The notes below the pieces were generated by a model, which saw nothing but the letters and a program-made list of their open reading frames with translations, did not search any database and had not been told where the DNA came from. DNA of 64,000 bases, taken from NCBI GenBank assembly GCA_963638105.1, contig CAVHPP010000008.1, positions 1 to 64,000 of the forward strand, read 5' to 3'. A program made the position numbers and the translations under genes. The stretch comes from CAG-217 sp963638105. Its GTDB lineage: Bacteria > Bacillota > Clostridia > Oscillospirales > Acutalibacteraceae. Within the stretch, counting starts at the first letter, position 1; the number at the start of each line of letters is the position of its first letter. Positions 33,803 to 40,704 of this stretch are shown in pieces.

Positions 33803-33831
33803 TTGACCCAAAGAAAAAAAGGTGTTATACT
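33803..33831 (+). promoter_or_regulatory. Promoter of the cobalamin-riboswitch operon
   Basis: TTGACC (33803-33808), 17 bp, TATACT (33826-33831). Transcription should begin near 33838, ten bases before the riboswitch P1 stem. Confidence 0.85.
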
Positions 33832-33847
33832 GTAAAAAAACAAATGA

Positions 33848-33998
33848 GCCGCGGTTCCCGGAAGGGATTAAATCGGAAGCACGGTGCAACGCCGTCACAA
33901 CCGCCATTACCGTAATCGAGTTTTGCTCTGCACAGGCCATTGCGCAAGCGAGAAGGCGCAGAGTGAGTATATCGTAAGTCGGGACACCCGCCGCAGGC
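33848..33998 (+). ncRNA. Cobalamin (B12) riboswitch aptamer
   Basis: The B12 box AAGTCGGGACACCCGCC (33976-33992) matches the conserved 3' motif of cobalamin riboswitches. The 5' half has the expected GGAAG, CGGTGCAACGCCG (33882-33894) and CCGCCATTACCGTAA (33901-33915) elements in the right order. A P1 helix can form between GCCGCGG (33848-33854) and CCGCAGGC (33991-33998) with one bulged A. The downstream platform ends in a terminator at 34073. In known cases B12 binding turns such operons off, so the two following genes should be made when B12 is scarce. Confidence 0.9.
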
Positions 33999-34072
33999 TT
34001 TGGATCGCAAACACACTTTTGGGCTTAAGGGAAAGATGTGGAGGCAGCGCCGGTATAACTGCGCCCTTTTCT

Positions 34073-34105
34073 GTCCCCTGCCCATGGCAAGGGACTTTTT
34101 ATTTT
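34073..34105 (+). terminator. Riboswitch expression-platform terminator
   Basis: Stem GTCCC-C-TGCC (34073-34082) pairs with GGCA-A-GGGAC (34086-34095), a C/A mismatch in the middle, then TTTTTATTTT. The 3' arm holds AAGGGA, the likely ribosome-binding site, and the T-tract runs into the TTG start codon. The hairpin could therefore block both transcription and translation. Confidence 0.85.
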
Positions 34106-34907
34106 GCAAAGAACACGAAAAAGCATTGCACTGCTGATGTTGGCGCTGGCGCTGCTCTTTACCGGCTGCAGGGCCGGAGTCAACGAACAGACCGGCACCT
34201 CTCCTCAGAGTCAAACCGTTACGGCAGCCGGCGAAGCGGATACAGCCGCCAAGGGCAGTTCCAATACGGTCACAGGCACCACAGCCAAAGGCACAGCGGC
34301 AGCCGGCACCACATCCAAAACCGATGGTGCAAAAAGCGGCACCCCCACCGGCAGCACAGCTGCCAAAGCAAAGGGCAATAGCGGCAAAAGCACGACCACC
34401 AACCGCGCCGCAAACAGCGCCAAGTGGCAGGGCGGCTCTGCCGACCTGATTCCCACCGGCGGTACCACCCGCAAACAAACCACTAAGAAACACACCACCA
34501 AGCGGCACACGACTACCCAGTCCAAAACCGTGACCTGTACCATTACGGTGGAATGCAAGAATATTCACAAGCACATGAGCCAGCTGAAAAGCGGCCACGA
34601 GCGCTATGTGCCGAGCGACGGCTACATTATCCACGCAGAGAGCCGCACGGTGGATCGGGGCAGCACTGCCTATGACGTGCTGAAGCTGGCTTGCAATGCC
34701 CACGGCATACGCCTGACTGCCAAGAGCACTTCCTACGGTGTCTATGTGGTGGGGATCAATAACTTAGACGAAAAGGACTGCGGCAGCGCCAGCGGCTGGA
34801 TGTACAAGGTCAACGGCACCGTACCTATGACCTCTTGCGGCAAATATAAAATGGACAATGGCGACAATCTGGTATTCTATTATGTATGCACCGGAGCCGA
34901 TCGCTAA
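34104..34907 (+). CDS. B12-regulated lipoprotein with transcobalamin C-terminal-like domain (DUF4430)
   Basis: This 267-residue surface lipoprotein has a signal peptide ending LLFTGC (lipid Cys about 22). A low-complexity linker of Thr/Ala/Gly/Lys/Ser follows (about 25-145, including TTKKHTTKRHTTT). The C-terminal domain (about 147-265) has the DUF4430 pattern: ITVECKNI, GSTAYDVLKLACNAHGI, SASGWMYKVNG and GDNLVFYY. DUF4430 is related to the beta-domain of human transcobalamin/intrinsic factor. The start is TTG at 34104; the first in-frame ATG would remove the charged part of the signal peptide. Being directly under a cobalamin riboswitch makes cobalamin or cobinamide binding the leading hypothesis. 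No BtuFCD-like transporter is adjacent. Confidence 0.8.
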   Translation: MQRTRKSIALLMLALALLFTGCRAGVNEQTGTSPQSQTVTAAGEADTAAKGSSNTVTGTTAKGTAAAGTTSKTDGAKSGTPTGSTAAKAKGNSGKSTTTNRAANSAKWQGGSADLIPTGGTTRKQTTKKHTTKRHTTTQSKTVTCTITVECKNIHKHMSQLKSGHERYVPSDGYIIHAESRTVDRGSTAYDVLKLACNAHGIRLTAKSTSYGVYVVGINNLDEKDCGSASGWMYKVNGTVPMTSCGKYKMDNGDNLVFYYVCTGADR

Positions 34908-34963
34908 AACGATATTTGCAGGTTTCACCTGTTCAAATAAAAAATAAAACGGAGGACAAAACA

Positions 34964-36118
34964 ATGAAAAAACTGATGAGCACCTGCACTGCGCTTTTGC
35001 TGGCTGTGTGTATGCTGCTGCCGGCTTACAGCGCTTTTGCTGCAACCGACAACGACAAGATTGGCGAACGCCTGGAAAAGGTGACGAGCCAGACCGAGGG
35101 CGCCACCAACTACCTGTACAAGGACAAGAACTTCGGCGTGGCCGACGCAGTAGACATGCTGGCTGCTGTGCGCAACTACGATCCCAGCGATGCACAGGTG
35201 GATGGCTTTATGGCTGCTGTGGAGAAAGAGCTGAAGGCGAACGGCGGCAAGCTGTATTACCCGGTTCCGGTATATGATGACAACTATACACAGATCGGCA
35301 CCAACAACACAGAGGAGCTGGAGCTGTATGCTGCCGTCATCTGCGTGTATGACGCCCTGGGCAAGGACTACACCGATGTGGCCGGCTATGACTTGAGCAA
35401 GCTGATGCAAAACTGCGGCACCGCTGTTTATGGCACCAATTACTACCTGTACCGTCTGGTGACGGAAGCCTGTTCCATTGTGGACGCGCCCCAGAGCTTT
35501 GTGCAGTCTGTGATCAAGAACCTGACCGATCTGTACAAGATGGGCGAGGGTCCGGACTTTTGGGGCGGTTACGGCGCATCTGCCGACGACCTGGGCGCGT
35601 TCCTGACCGCTTTGGCCCCCTATGCTGACGATTACAAAACCTACATTGACGACGCTGTGAAGCTGCTGGAGAAAAATGTGTCCGACGCAGGTTACACCAG
35701 CTGGGGTTCTGCCAATGCAGACTCCACCGCTATGGCACTGATGGCTTACAGCGCCTTGGACGATCAAGAAAAAGCGGACAAGGCCTATGACCTGCTTTGC
35801 AAATTCGAGTCCAAGACTACCGGTGTGTTCACTTACGACGGCGAGGAGAATTTGCTGGCCACCAAGGACGCTCTGACTGCACTGGGCTACTACACCGACC
35901 ACCTGATCGGCCGTATTGTGATCGATCCTGAAGATCCGACAGAGCCGACCACCAAGAAGAACGCCGAGAAGACCACTGCAAACAAGAACACCAAGGAAAC
36001 CACCAAGAAGAGCACTTCCAAAAAATCCCCGGCCACCGGCAACAATGCCGCTGCCGCCGGCGTGATGGCCATTACCGCTGCCGGCGCTTGCCTGCTGCTG
36101 GCCAAAAAGCGCAAATAA
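34964..36118 (+). CDS. Cell-wall-anchored alpha/alpha-toroid protein, transcobalamin alpha-domain-like
   Basis: This 384-residue exported protein has a signal peptide (to about 25, ending AFA) and a helical body (about 30-310). Repeating units resemble the prenyltransferase/squalene-oxidase toroid: DFWGGYGASADDLGAFLTAL, SWGSANADSTAMALMAYSAL, GVFTYDGEENLLATKDAL. A Thr/Lys linker leads to SPATGN, a hydrophobic stretch and KKRK, the layout of a sortase cell-wall signal. Transcobalamin-family proteins are an alpha6/alpha6 barrel plus a beta-domain; the preceding gene supplies the beta-domain. GGAGG precedes the ATG, and no terminator separates the genes, so it shares the riboswitch. I infer the two proteins jointly capture B12 at the surface. 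A generic toroid-fold adhesin is the alternative. Confidence 0.75.
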   Translation: MKKLMSTCTALLLAVCMLLPAYSAFAATDNDKIGERLEKVTSQTEGATNYLYKDKNFGVADAVDMLAAVRNYDPSDAQVDGFMAAVEKELKANGGKLYYPVPVYDDNYTQIGTNNTEELELYAAVICVYDALGKDYTDVAGYDLSKLMQNCGTAVYGTNYYLYRLVTEACSIVDAPQSFVQSVIKNLTDLYKMGEGPDFWGGYGASADDLGAFLTALAPYADDYKTYIDDAVKLLEKNVSDAGYTSWGSANADSTAMALMAYSALDDQEKADKAYDLLCKFESKTTGVFTYDGEENLLATKDALTALGYYTDHLIGRIVIDPEDPTEPTTKKNAEKTTANKNTKETTKKSTSKKSPATGNNAAAAGVMAITAAGACLLLAKKRK

Positions 36119-36135
36119 GCAGAATTAAACACAAG

Positions 36136-36164
36136 CCGCACCTCAATATGGGGTGCGGTTTTTT
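36136..36164 (+). terminator. Terminator of the riboswitch operon
   Basis: Stem CCGCACC/GGTGCGG (36136-36142 with 36152-36158) is followed by T6. It limits the B12-controlled transcript to two genes. Confidence 0.88.
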
Positions 36165-36232
36165 CGTTGCTTTTTGCCGCAAGTGTACGCAATTTGCGTA
36201 TATCCAAACTCAAATCTTTTTGTTGTATCGGA

Positions 36233-36261
36233 TTGACAAAAGCACCGATTCTCACTACAAT
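36233..36261 (+). promoter_or_regulatory. Promoter of the zinc-ribbon/HTH/kinase operon
   Basis: TTGACA (36233-36238), 17 bp, TACAAT (36256-36261). The start site near 36268 lies too close to the ATG at 36273 for that codon to have a ribosome-binding site. Confidence 0.85.
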
Positions 36262-36320
36262 ATAAAGTATATATGCGAACGGTGGCGAACCGTACGGAAA
36301 GGGAAAGAATAATAGATAAA

Positions 36321-37895
36321 ATGATCGAGAAGAACTGTCCTCATTGCGGGGCGGCCATGCCGGAGGAGGCGCACTACTGTTTGCAGTGCATGACCCCCTG
36401 TACCCCGGCACAGCCCAGCGCCGCCTATGTGAAATCCTGCACAGAGCATGGCCAAAAGCGTATCAACCACAAGCAAATATCCTCTGTGCTGGCAGCGATG
36501 ATTCTGCTGGTGGTACTGATTCCCAGCGTGCTGGCGGCACCGCTCCACCAGCAAAATGCCGTCACCGCAGAGGGTGCCCTCACCGGCACCGTACAGGCGG
36601 CGGAAACGGACGCGGAAGGGCAGCCAAAGACACTGCTGGGCAAAGTGAAAAAAGCCGCAAAGAAAGCGGAGCAAAAGGTACAGAGCGCCACCGGCAAGAT
36701 GAAAGCGGCGGTGGGCATTGCCCCCACGGCGGAGGAAAAGCAGGCCATGGCCAACGAGGCAGCGGAGCAGGCCGCCCGGCAGCAGGAAAGGGACAACCGC
36801 TCCACCGGCAACCGGGGGAATAACCGGGGCAATACCGGCAATACAGGCAATGCTTCAAACGGCGGCACAAGCACCGGCGGGAACAGCACCACCGGCACCA
36901 CGGCCCCGTCCACAAACGGCACCACCAAGCCCGGCAGCACCGCCACAACGACCACCACGCAACCGACCACCCGGCCGGAAAACACAGCCCTGCCCAAGCC
37001 GGAATATAACAACTACGAGTACACCTTGGACGGCGACTACGCCAAGATCACCAAGTACACCGGCAACGCCAAAGTTGTGGTACTCCCTGCCGCCATTGAC
37101 GGGCACCAGGTGAAATACTACTGTACCGGCACCTTTACAGACAAGGATATGGAACTGGCCGTTTTTGAGGATTTTGAAGTCTACCACACCATGTGGGTTC
37201 ATAACGCAGTTTTCAAAGACTGCAAAAAGCTGAAAAAGCTGGTCTTTCCCAATCACGCAGACCTGGGCATTCTTCCCAACTTCGCCCTGGGTTGTACCGC
37301 TTTGAGCAAAATTGAAATCGACAACTGGCAATATAAAATGCAGGACGGCGTGCTGTACTACTACAACACAAATAGCTGGGCAGCCCAATACTACTGCGAG
37401 GGCTACACTGCCACCCGCTGGAATGTGGCGGAATACTGTTCGACCATCAACTGTGAAAATTCCCTGAAAAACAACACCCATATTCGCGAACTGCGGTTGA
37501 ATTCCTATGTCAGCTGCCCCGCCGGTTACAAACTGCCGGAGAGCTTGCAGGCCATCTATGTGGCAGAGGATAATAAGCAGTATTTCAGCAAAGACGGTGT
37601 GCTCTACTATGGGCCGAACACCAACAACCCCAACCGCCTGTTTTGTTATCCGGCCGACAAACCGGCCGTCACCTATACCATACCGGAAAACGCGACCTTT
37701 GATATGGGATTCGTTAAGAACAAACACTTAAAGACCCTGGTGATCCCCAAGAGCGCCACAGTATATGACAGCACGCTGAAATACATTTGCCGCGGCACGG
37801 TGTTCCCAAATTTGGAGACCATTAAAGTACAAAAAGGCAGCCCCCACGAGAATTATATCCGCACCACATTCACCGGCAAGGTGATCGTATATTAA
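36321..37895 (+). CDS. Membrane protein: zinc ribbon, one helix, low-complexity stalk, BspA-like leucine-rich domain
   Basis: This protein has 524 residues. The N-terminal zinc ribbon (C6, C9, C20, C23) should be cytoplasmic. A helix (about 52-72) crosses the membrane, then come an Ala/Lys/Glu helix and a Gly/Asn/Thr-rich stalk (about 150-240). The remaining 280 residues (YEYTLDGDYAKITKY, VVLPAAIDGHQV, CKKLKKLVFP, CTALSKIEI, LKTLVIPKSATVYD) resemble LRR_5/BspA surface repeats. I start at 36321 because an ATG at 36273 is at the transcription start, but the ribosome-binding site (AGGGAAAG) is rather far, so the start is uncertain. It is followed after ten bases by an HTH-like gene and a kinase. 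It may be the sensor of that module. Confidence 0.7.
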   Translation: MIEKNCPHCGAAMPEEAHYCLQCMTPCTPAQPSAAYVKSCTEHGQKRINHKQISSVLAAMILLVVLIPSVLAAPLHQQNAVTAEGALTGTVQAAETDAEGQPKTLLGKVKKAAKKAEQKVQSATGKMKAAVGIAPTAEEKQAMANEAAEQAARQQERDNRSTGNRGNNRGNTGNTGNASNGGTSTGGNSTTGTTAPSTNGTTKPGSTATTTTTQPTTRPENTALPKPEYNNYEYTLDGDYAKITKYTGNAKVVVLPAAIDGHQVKYYCTGTFTDKDMELAVFEDFEVYHTMWVHNAVFKDCKKLKKLVFPNHADLGILPNFALGCTALSKIEIDNWQYKMQDGVLYYYNTNSWAAQYYCEGYTATRWNVAEYCSTINCENSLKNNTHIRELRLNSYVSCPAGYKLPESLQAIYVAEDNKQYFSKDGVLYYGPNTNNPNRLFCYPADKPAVTYTIPENATFDMGFVKNKHLKTLVIPKSATVYDSTLKYICRGTVFPNLETIKVQKGSPHENYIRTTFTGKVIVY

Positions 37896-37905
37896 GGAGA
37901 ACCGT

Positions 37906-38331
37906 ATGGCAAAAAACACCAACGATCTGCTGGATCAGCTGGCAGACAACAACTGCTCCATTGACGACTACCTGGAAGAGAACCGGGACGATATGATCGT
38001 TTTGGCAGCCAAGGATTTTTGGGAGGCAGCCATTGAGCGCAGCGGAATGTCCAAGTGCAATATTATCAACAAGGCAGACTTTAACTACTGCTATTTTTAC
38101 GATATTGTCAATGGGCGCAAGATCGCGTCCCGGGACAAAGTAATCCGCCTGATTCTCAGTATGCGCCTGACCACCGACGACTGCCAAGAGGCACTGCGTA
38201 TCAGCGGCCGCTCCGCCCTGTACCCCAAGGTGCAGCGAGATGCACTGCTGATCTACGGGATTGAGAACCGCTACACCGTAGATGAAACCAACCAGCTGCT
38301 TACCGCCCACGGAGAGGATGTGCTCCGATGA
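37906..38331 (+). CDS. Putative helix-turn-helix (XRE-like) protein
   Basis: This 141-residue soluble protein has no clear family for me. The middle (MSKCNIINKADFNYCYFYDIVNGRKIASRDKV in two helices, then LILSMRLTTDDCQEALRISG) has the spacing of an XRE-type HTH in which YFYDIVNGRK would be the recognition-helix region. The first 40 residues are acidic. The gene has AGGAGA overlapping the end of the LRR-protein gene, and its stop overlaps the kinase start (ATGA). It may be a DNA-binding output or an adaptor for the kinase. The HTH call is by pattern only. Confidence 0.5.
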   Translation: MAKNTNDLLDQLADNNCSIDDYLEENRDDMIVLAAKDFWEAAIERSGMSKCNIINKADFNYCYFYDIVNGRKIASRDKVIRLILSMRLTTDDCQEALRISGRSALYPKVQRDALLIYGIENRYTVDETNQLLTAHGEDVLR

Positions 38332-39080
38332 GCAAAACAGAGAAAACGGAGAGCAGCGACCTGCGCCGCTATATGGAACAATCCCTGGCAGAGCACTACA
38401 CCCAGGTTATTACATTTAAGGATCGGAAAGACAGCTTTGTGGCTCTGTACGCCCACAAAGACAACGGCCAAAAGGTGCTGCTGCGCCGCTCCGGCAACCG
38501 CAACGACGGTGTGTACCGCGCGCTGCGAGGCAAGCAGCTGTGCAATTTGCCTATGGTTCTGGAAGTGTGCTCTGAAGAGGCACACCTGCTGGTGCTGGAA
38601 GAATATATAGAAGGGCGCACCCTGGACAGAATTCTGGACAGCGGCCAACTGACTCCGGCGCAGGCGGCAGCCTATACCATTGACCTGTGCCATGCGCTGG
38701 AAGAGCTGCACGGTCTGGGTATCGTCCATCGGGATATCAAGCCTGCCAACGTAATGGTCACGCCGGAGAACCGAGCGGTTTTGCTGGATCTGAGCATTGC
38801 CCGGGAAATCAGCAGCGACCGGCAGGACACCCGCAGTCTGGGCACCGTAGGCTATGCGGCGCCGGAGCAGTACGGCGTGGCACAAAGCAACTGCGCCACG
38901 GACCTATACGCCTTAGGGGTACTGCTGAACACCATGATCACCGGCGTGCACCCGGCAGTGGATATTCCCCGGGGACCCATTCGCCGCATTGTGCAAAAGG
39001 CCACGGATACGCAAATCTCCAAACGGTACAAATCTGCCGCTGCTATGGCTCGCGCTCTGCATCCTTATGTACGGTTATAA
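38328..39080 (+). CDS. Atypical Ser/Thr protein kinase
   Basis: This 250-residue protein is a single kinase domain without membrane helix. The C-lobe is complete: HRDIKPANVM (134-143), the metal Asp in LLDLS (DFG changed to DLS, 154-156), GTVGYAAPEQYG and DLYALGVLL. The N-lobe is odd: no glycine-rich loop, and the beta-3 position where the ATP-binding Lys is expected reads KVLLRRSG, with Arg (53/54) the apparent replacement. It may bind ATP in a non-standard way or be a pseudokinase. It is the third gene of the zinc-ribbon/HTH/kinase operon. The hinge is LVLEEYIEGRTLD. Confidence 0.8.
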   Translation: MSKTEKTESSDLRRYMEQSLAEHYTQVITFKDRKDSFVALYAHKDNGQKVLLRRSGNRNDGVYRALRGKQLCNLPMVLEVCSEEAHLLVLEEYIEGRTLDRILDSGQLTPAQAAAYTIDLCHALEELHGLGIVHRDIKPANVMVTPENRAVLLDLSIAREISSDRQDTRSLGTVGYAAPEQYGVAQSNCATDLYALGVLLNTMITGVHPAVDIPRGPIRRIVQKATDTQISKRYKSAAAMARALHPYVRL

Positions 39081-39085
39081 AAATC

Positions 39086-39117
39086 AAGAAGTGCCCGATT
39101 AAGGTCGGGCACTTCTT
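39086..39117 (+). terminator. Terminator of the kinase operon
   Basis: A 13-bp perfect stem (39086-39098 with 39105-39117) has a TTAC...TTTT tail, directly upstream of sigK. Confidence 0.82.
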
Positions 39118-39181
39118 TACTTTTGTCTGAAAATTGTCACCCCTCGCACAATAAGCGCATAGACTGGAAGGGGTGATACTT

Positions 39182-39910
39182 ATGTTCTCAGCGCTACTCT
39201 CTTTTTTAAGCGCCAATGTGCTGCTGTTTATTCTACATATTGACGGCAGCAGCAGCTTTCCAAAGCCCTTATCCGCCAAAGAGGAGCGGGCGGTACTGGA
39301 GCGGCTGCAAGACGGTGACCCGGCGGCGCGAGCCACGCTCATTGAGCGCAACCTGCGGCTGGTAAGCCATATTGTGAAAAAATACTACTCCCGCACCAAC
39401 GATACGGAGGATTTGGTAAGCATCGGCACCATTGGGCTCATCAAAGCCATAGACAGCTTTGACCCATCCAAAGGCACCCGCTTGGCCACTTATGCCAGCC
39501 GGTGTATAGAGAACGAGATTCTAATGTACTTCCGCGCCCAGCGCAAGACCAGCGGTGAGGTGCACCTGGGTGATGCCATTGAGATAGATAAAGACGGCAA
39601 TCCCCTGACCCTGCAAGATGTGATCCGCGATGAGCGGGATATGGAGCAGGAGCTGGAGCAAAAGATCCGGTGGGAGAAGGTGCGCCGCTATATTGAAGCC
39701 ATGCCGGAGGGGCGGGAGCGGGAAATTTTGGTGCTGCGCTACGGTTTGGACAATAAAAGACCGCTGACCCAACGAGAAGTTGCGCAGCGGTTAAATATCA
39801 GTCGTTCTTATGTAAGTCGCATTGAAAAGAGCGTACTCACCGCCATTCGACAGGCGGTCCAGCCGGAAGAAAACGGCAAAAAGCAACGCAGCCGATCAAC
39901 GATCAAATAA
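39182..39910 (+). CDS. sigK: RNA polymerase sporulation sigma factor SigK
   Basis: This 242-residue sigma-70 family factor has a hydrophobic N-terminus (FSALLSFLSANVLLFIL), the pro-sequence region that is membrane-associated and cleaved in SigK. Region 2 (NLRLVSHIVKKYY, TEDLVSIGTIGLIKAIDSFD, LATYASRCIENEILMYFR) and region 4 with an HTH (TQREVAQRLNISRSYVSRIEK) follow. The gene is continuous, not split by a skin element. I start at 39182 with GGGGTGA upstream. CATAGACT at 39158-39165 resembles a SigE -10 (CATACANT), but I found no -35 partner. Its 3' end overlaps the convergent fumarase gene by 15 bases. Confidence 0.9.
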   Translation: MFSALLSFLSANVLLFILHIDGSSSFPKPLSAKEERAVLERLQDGDPAARATLIERNLRLVSHIVKKYYSRTNDTEDLVSIGTIGLIKAIDSFDPSKGTRLATYASRCIENEILMYFRAQRKTSGEVHLGDAIEIDKDGNPLTLQDVIRDERDMEQELEQKIRWEKVRRYIEAMPEGREREILVLRYGLDNKRPLTQREVAQRLNISRSYVSRIEKSVLTAIRQAVQPEENGKKQRSRSTIK

Positions 39911-40423
39911 ATTGCTGCCGTCACAGGCAATAGCCACTGTTAAGGGAAAATCGGTAAATTCCAGTTCCTTTACCGACTCACAGCCCAAGTCTTCATAGGC
40001 AATCACCTGACAGGCGGTAATGCACTTGGAAGCCAGCGCACCGGCGCCGCCGATGGCACACAGATACACAGCCTTATTGCGCACAACAGCGTCACACACA
40101 GCGGCGTTGCGCTCGCCCTTGCCCACCATTGCCACCACGCCGGCATCCAGCAAACGGGGGGCATACGGGTCCATACGGCTGCTGGTGGTGGGACCGCAGG
40201 CACCCACGGCCAAGCCCTCCGGCGCAGGCGTAGGCCCGGCGTAGTAGATCACTGCGTCTTGCAGATCATAGGGCAGCGGCTCCCCGGCGTCCATGGCTGC
40301 CACAATGCGCTTGTGCGCCGCGTCTCGGGAAGTATAAACACGCCCGGACAGCAGCACCCGATCCCCGGCGTGGAGCCGTGGGGCCATTTGGCGCAGCTGG
40401 GCGCAATTCAATTTATATTCCAT
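39896..40423 (-). CDS. Fumarate hydratase / tartrate dehydratase beta subunit (class I, C-terminal domain)
   Basis: This 175-residue protein corresponds to the beta (C-terminal swivel) subunit of two-subunit class I iron-sulfur fumarases/tartrate dehydratases: LLSGRVYTSRDAAHKRI, YYAGPTPAPEG, CGPTTSSRMDPYAP and VGKGE are typical. The catalytic [4Fe-4S] alpha subunit is normally the gene just upstream; here the upstream neighbour is a 72-residue coiled-coil protein and no alpha subunit is found in the window. Its start overlaps that gene's stop by one base (TAATG). The alpha subunit must be encoded elsewhere for a fumarase role. Confidence 0.88.
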   Translation of the reverse strand: MEYKLNCAQLRQMAPRLHAGDRVLLSGRVYTSRDAAHKRIVAAMDAGEPLPYDLQDAVIYYAGPTPAPEGLAVGACGPTTSSRMDPYAPRLLDAGVVAMVGKGERNAAVCDAVVRNKAVYLCAIGGAGALASKCITACQVIAYEDLGCESVKELEFTDFPLTVAIACDGSNLFDR

Positions 40424-40641
40424 TACTCTTGCTCCTGCAACCGGGCGCGCAGCGCGCGATTTTCGCTTTCCAGCGCTTCCAGCACGGCTATATTCTGCCG
40501 CAGCTCCCGATTGGCTTCTTTTAGTTGAAAGTCCAGATTTTTATTGACGATCTCCAGTCGCTGGCATTCAAAATTCACATCTTCCAGCGCAGCCATCAAG
40601 CGAGAGATCTCCGCTTGCAGGCGCTCTAAATCCGTTTGCAC
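40423..40641 (-). CDS. Small coiled-coil protein
   Basis: This 72-residue protein is almost entirely one heptad-patterned coiled coil (LERLQAEISRLMAALEDV, LEALESENRALRARLQEQ). It starts with GTG at 40641, with AGGGGGAG seven bases upstream. No family recognised. It resembles small ZapB- or YabA-like coiled coils in composition only. It is coupled to the fumarase beta-subunit gene. Confidence 0.65.
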   Translation of the reverse strand: MQTDLERLQAEISRLMAALEDVNFECQRLEIVNKNLDFQLKEANRELRQNIAVLEALESENRALRARLQEQE

Positions 40642-40670
40642 CGGACACTCCCCCTCTCTTTAGGGACAAA

Positions 40671-40694
40671 CAGGAGGCGAAAAACCGCCTCCTG
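40671..40694 (-). terminator. Terminator-like hairpin after the first parvulin gene
   Basis: A 9-bp perfect stem (40671-40679 with 40686-40694) is followed on the minus strand by a short TTTGT. The weak U-run suggests leaky termination, perhaps feeding the coiled-coil/fumarase genes, which lack an obvious promoter. Confidence 0.6.
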
Positions 40695-40704
40695 CAATGA
40701 TCTG

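Noticed and set aside
34886..34963. N-terminal extension of the toroid protein (frame opens at 34886)
   Set aside because: The extension lies inside the upstream lipoprotein gene, lacks signal-peptide character, and a strong GGAGG precedes the ATG at 34964.
39150..39170. SigE promoter for sigK
   Set aside because: The -10-like CATAGACT is present, but I could not find a -35 at the expected spacing, so it is mentioned only in the gene entry.
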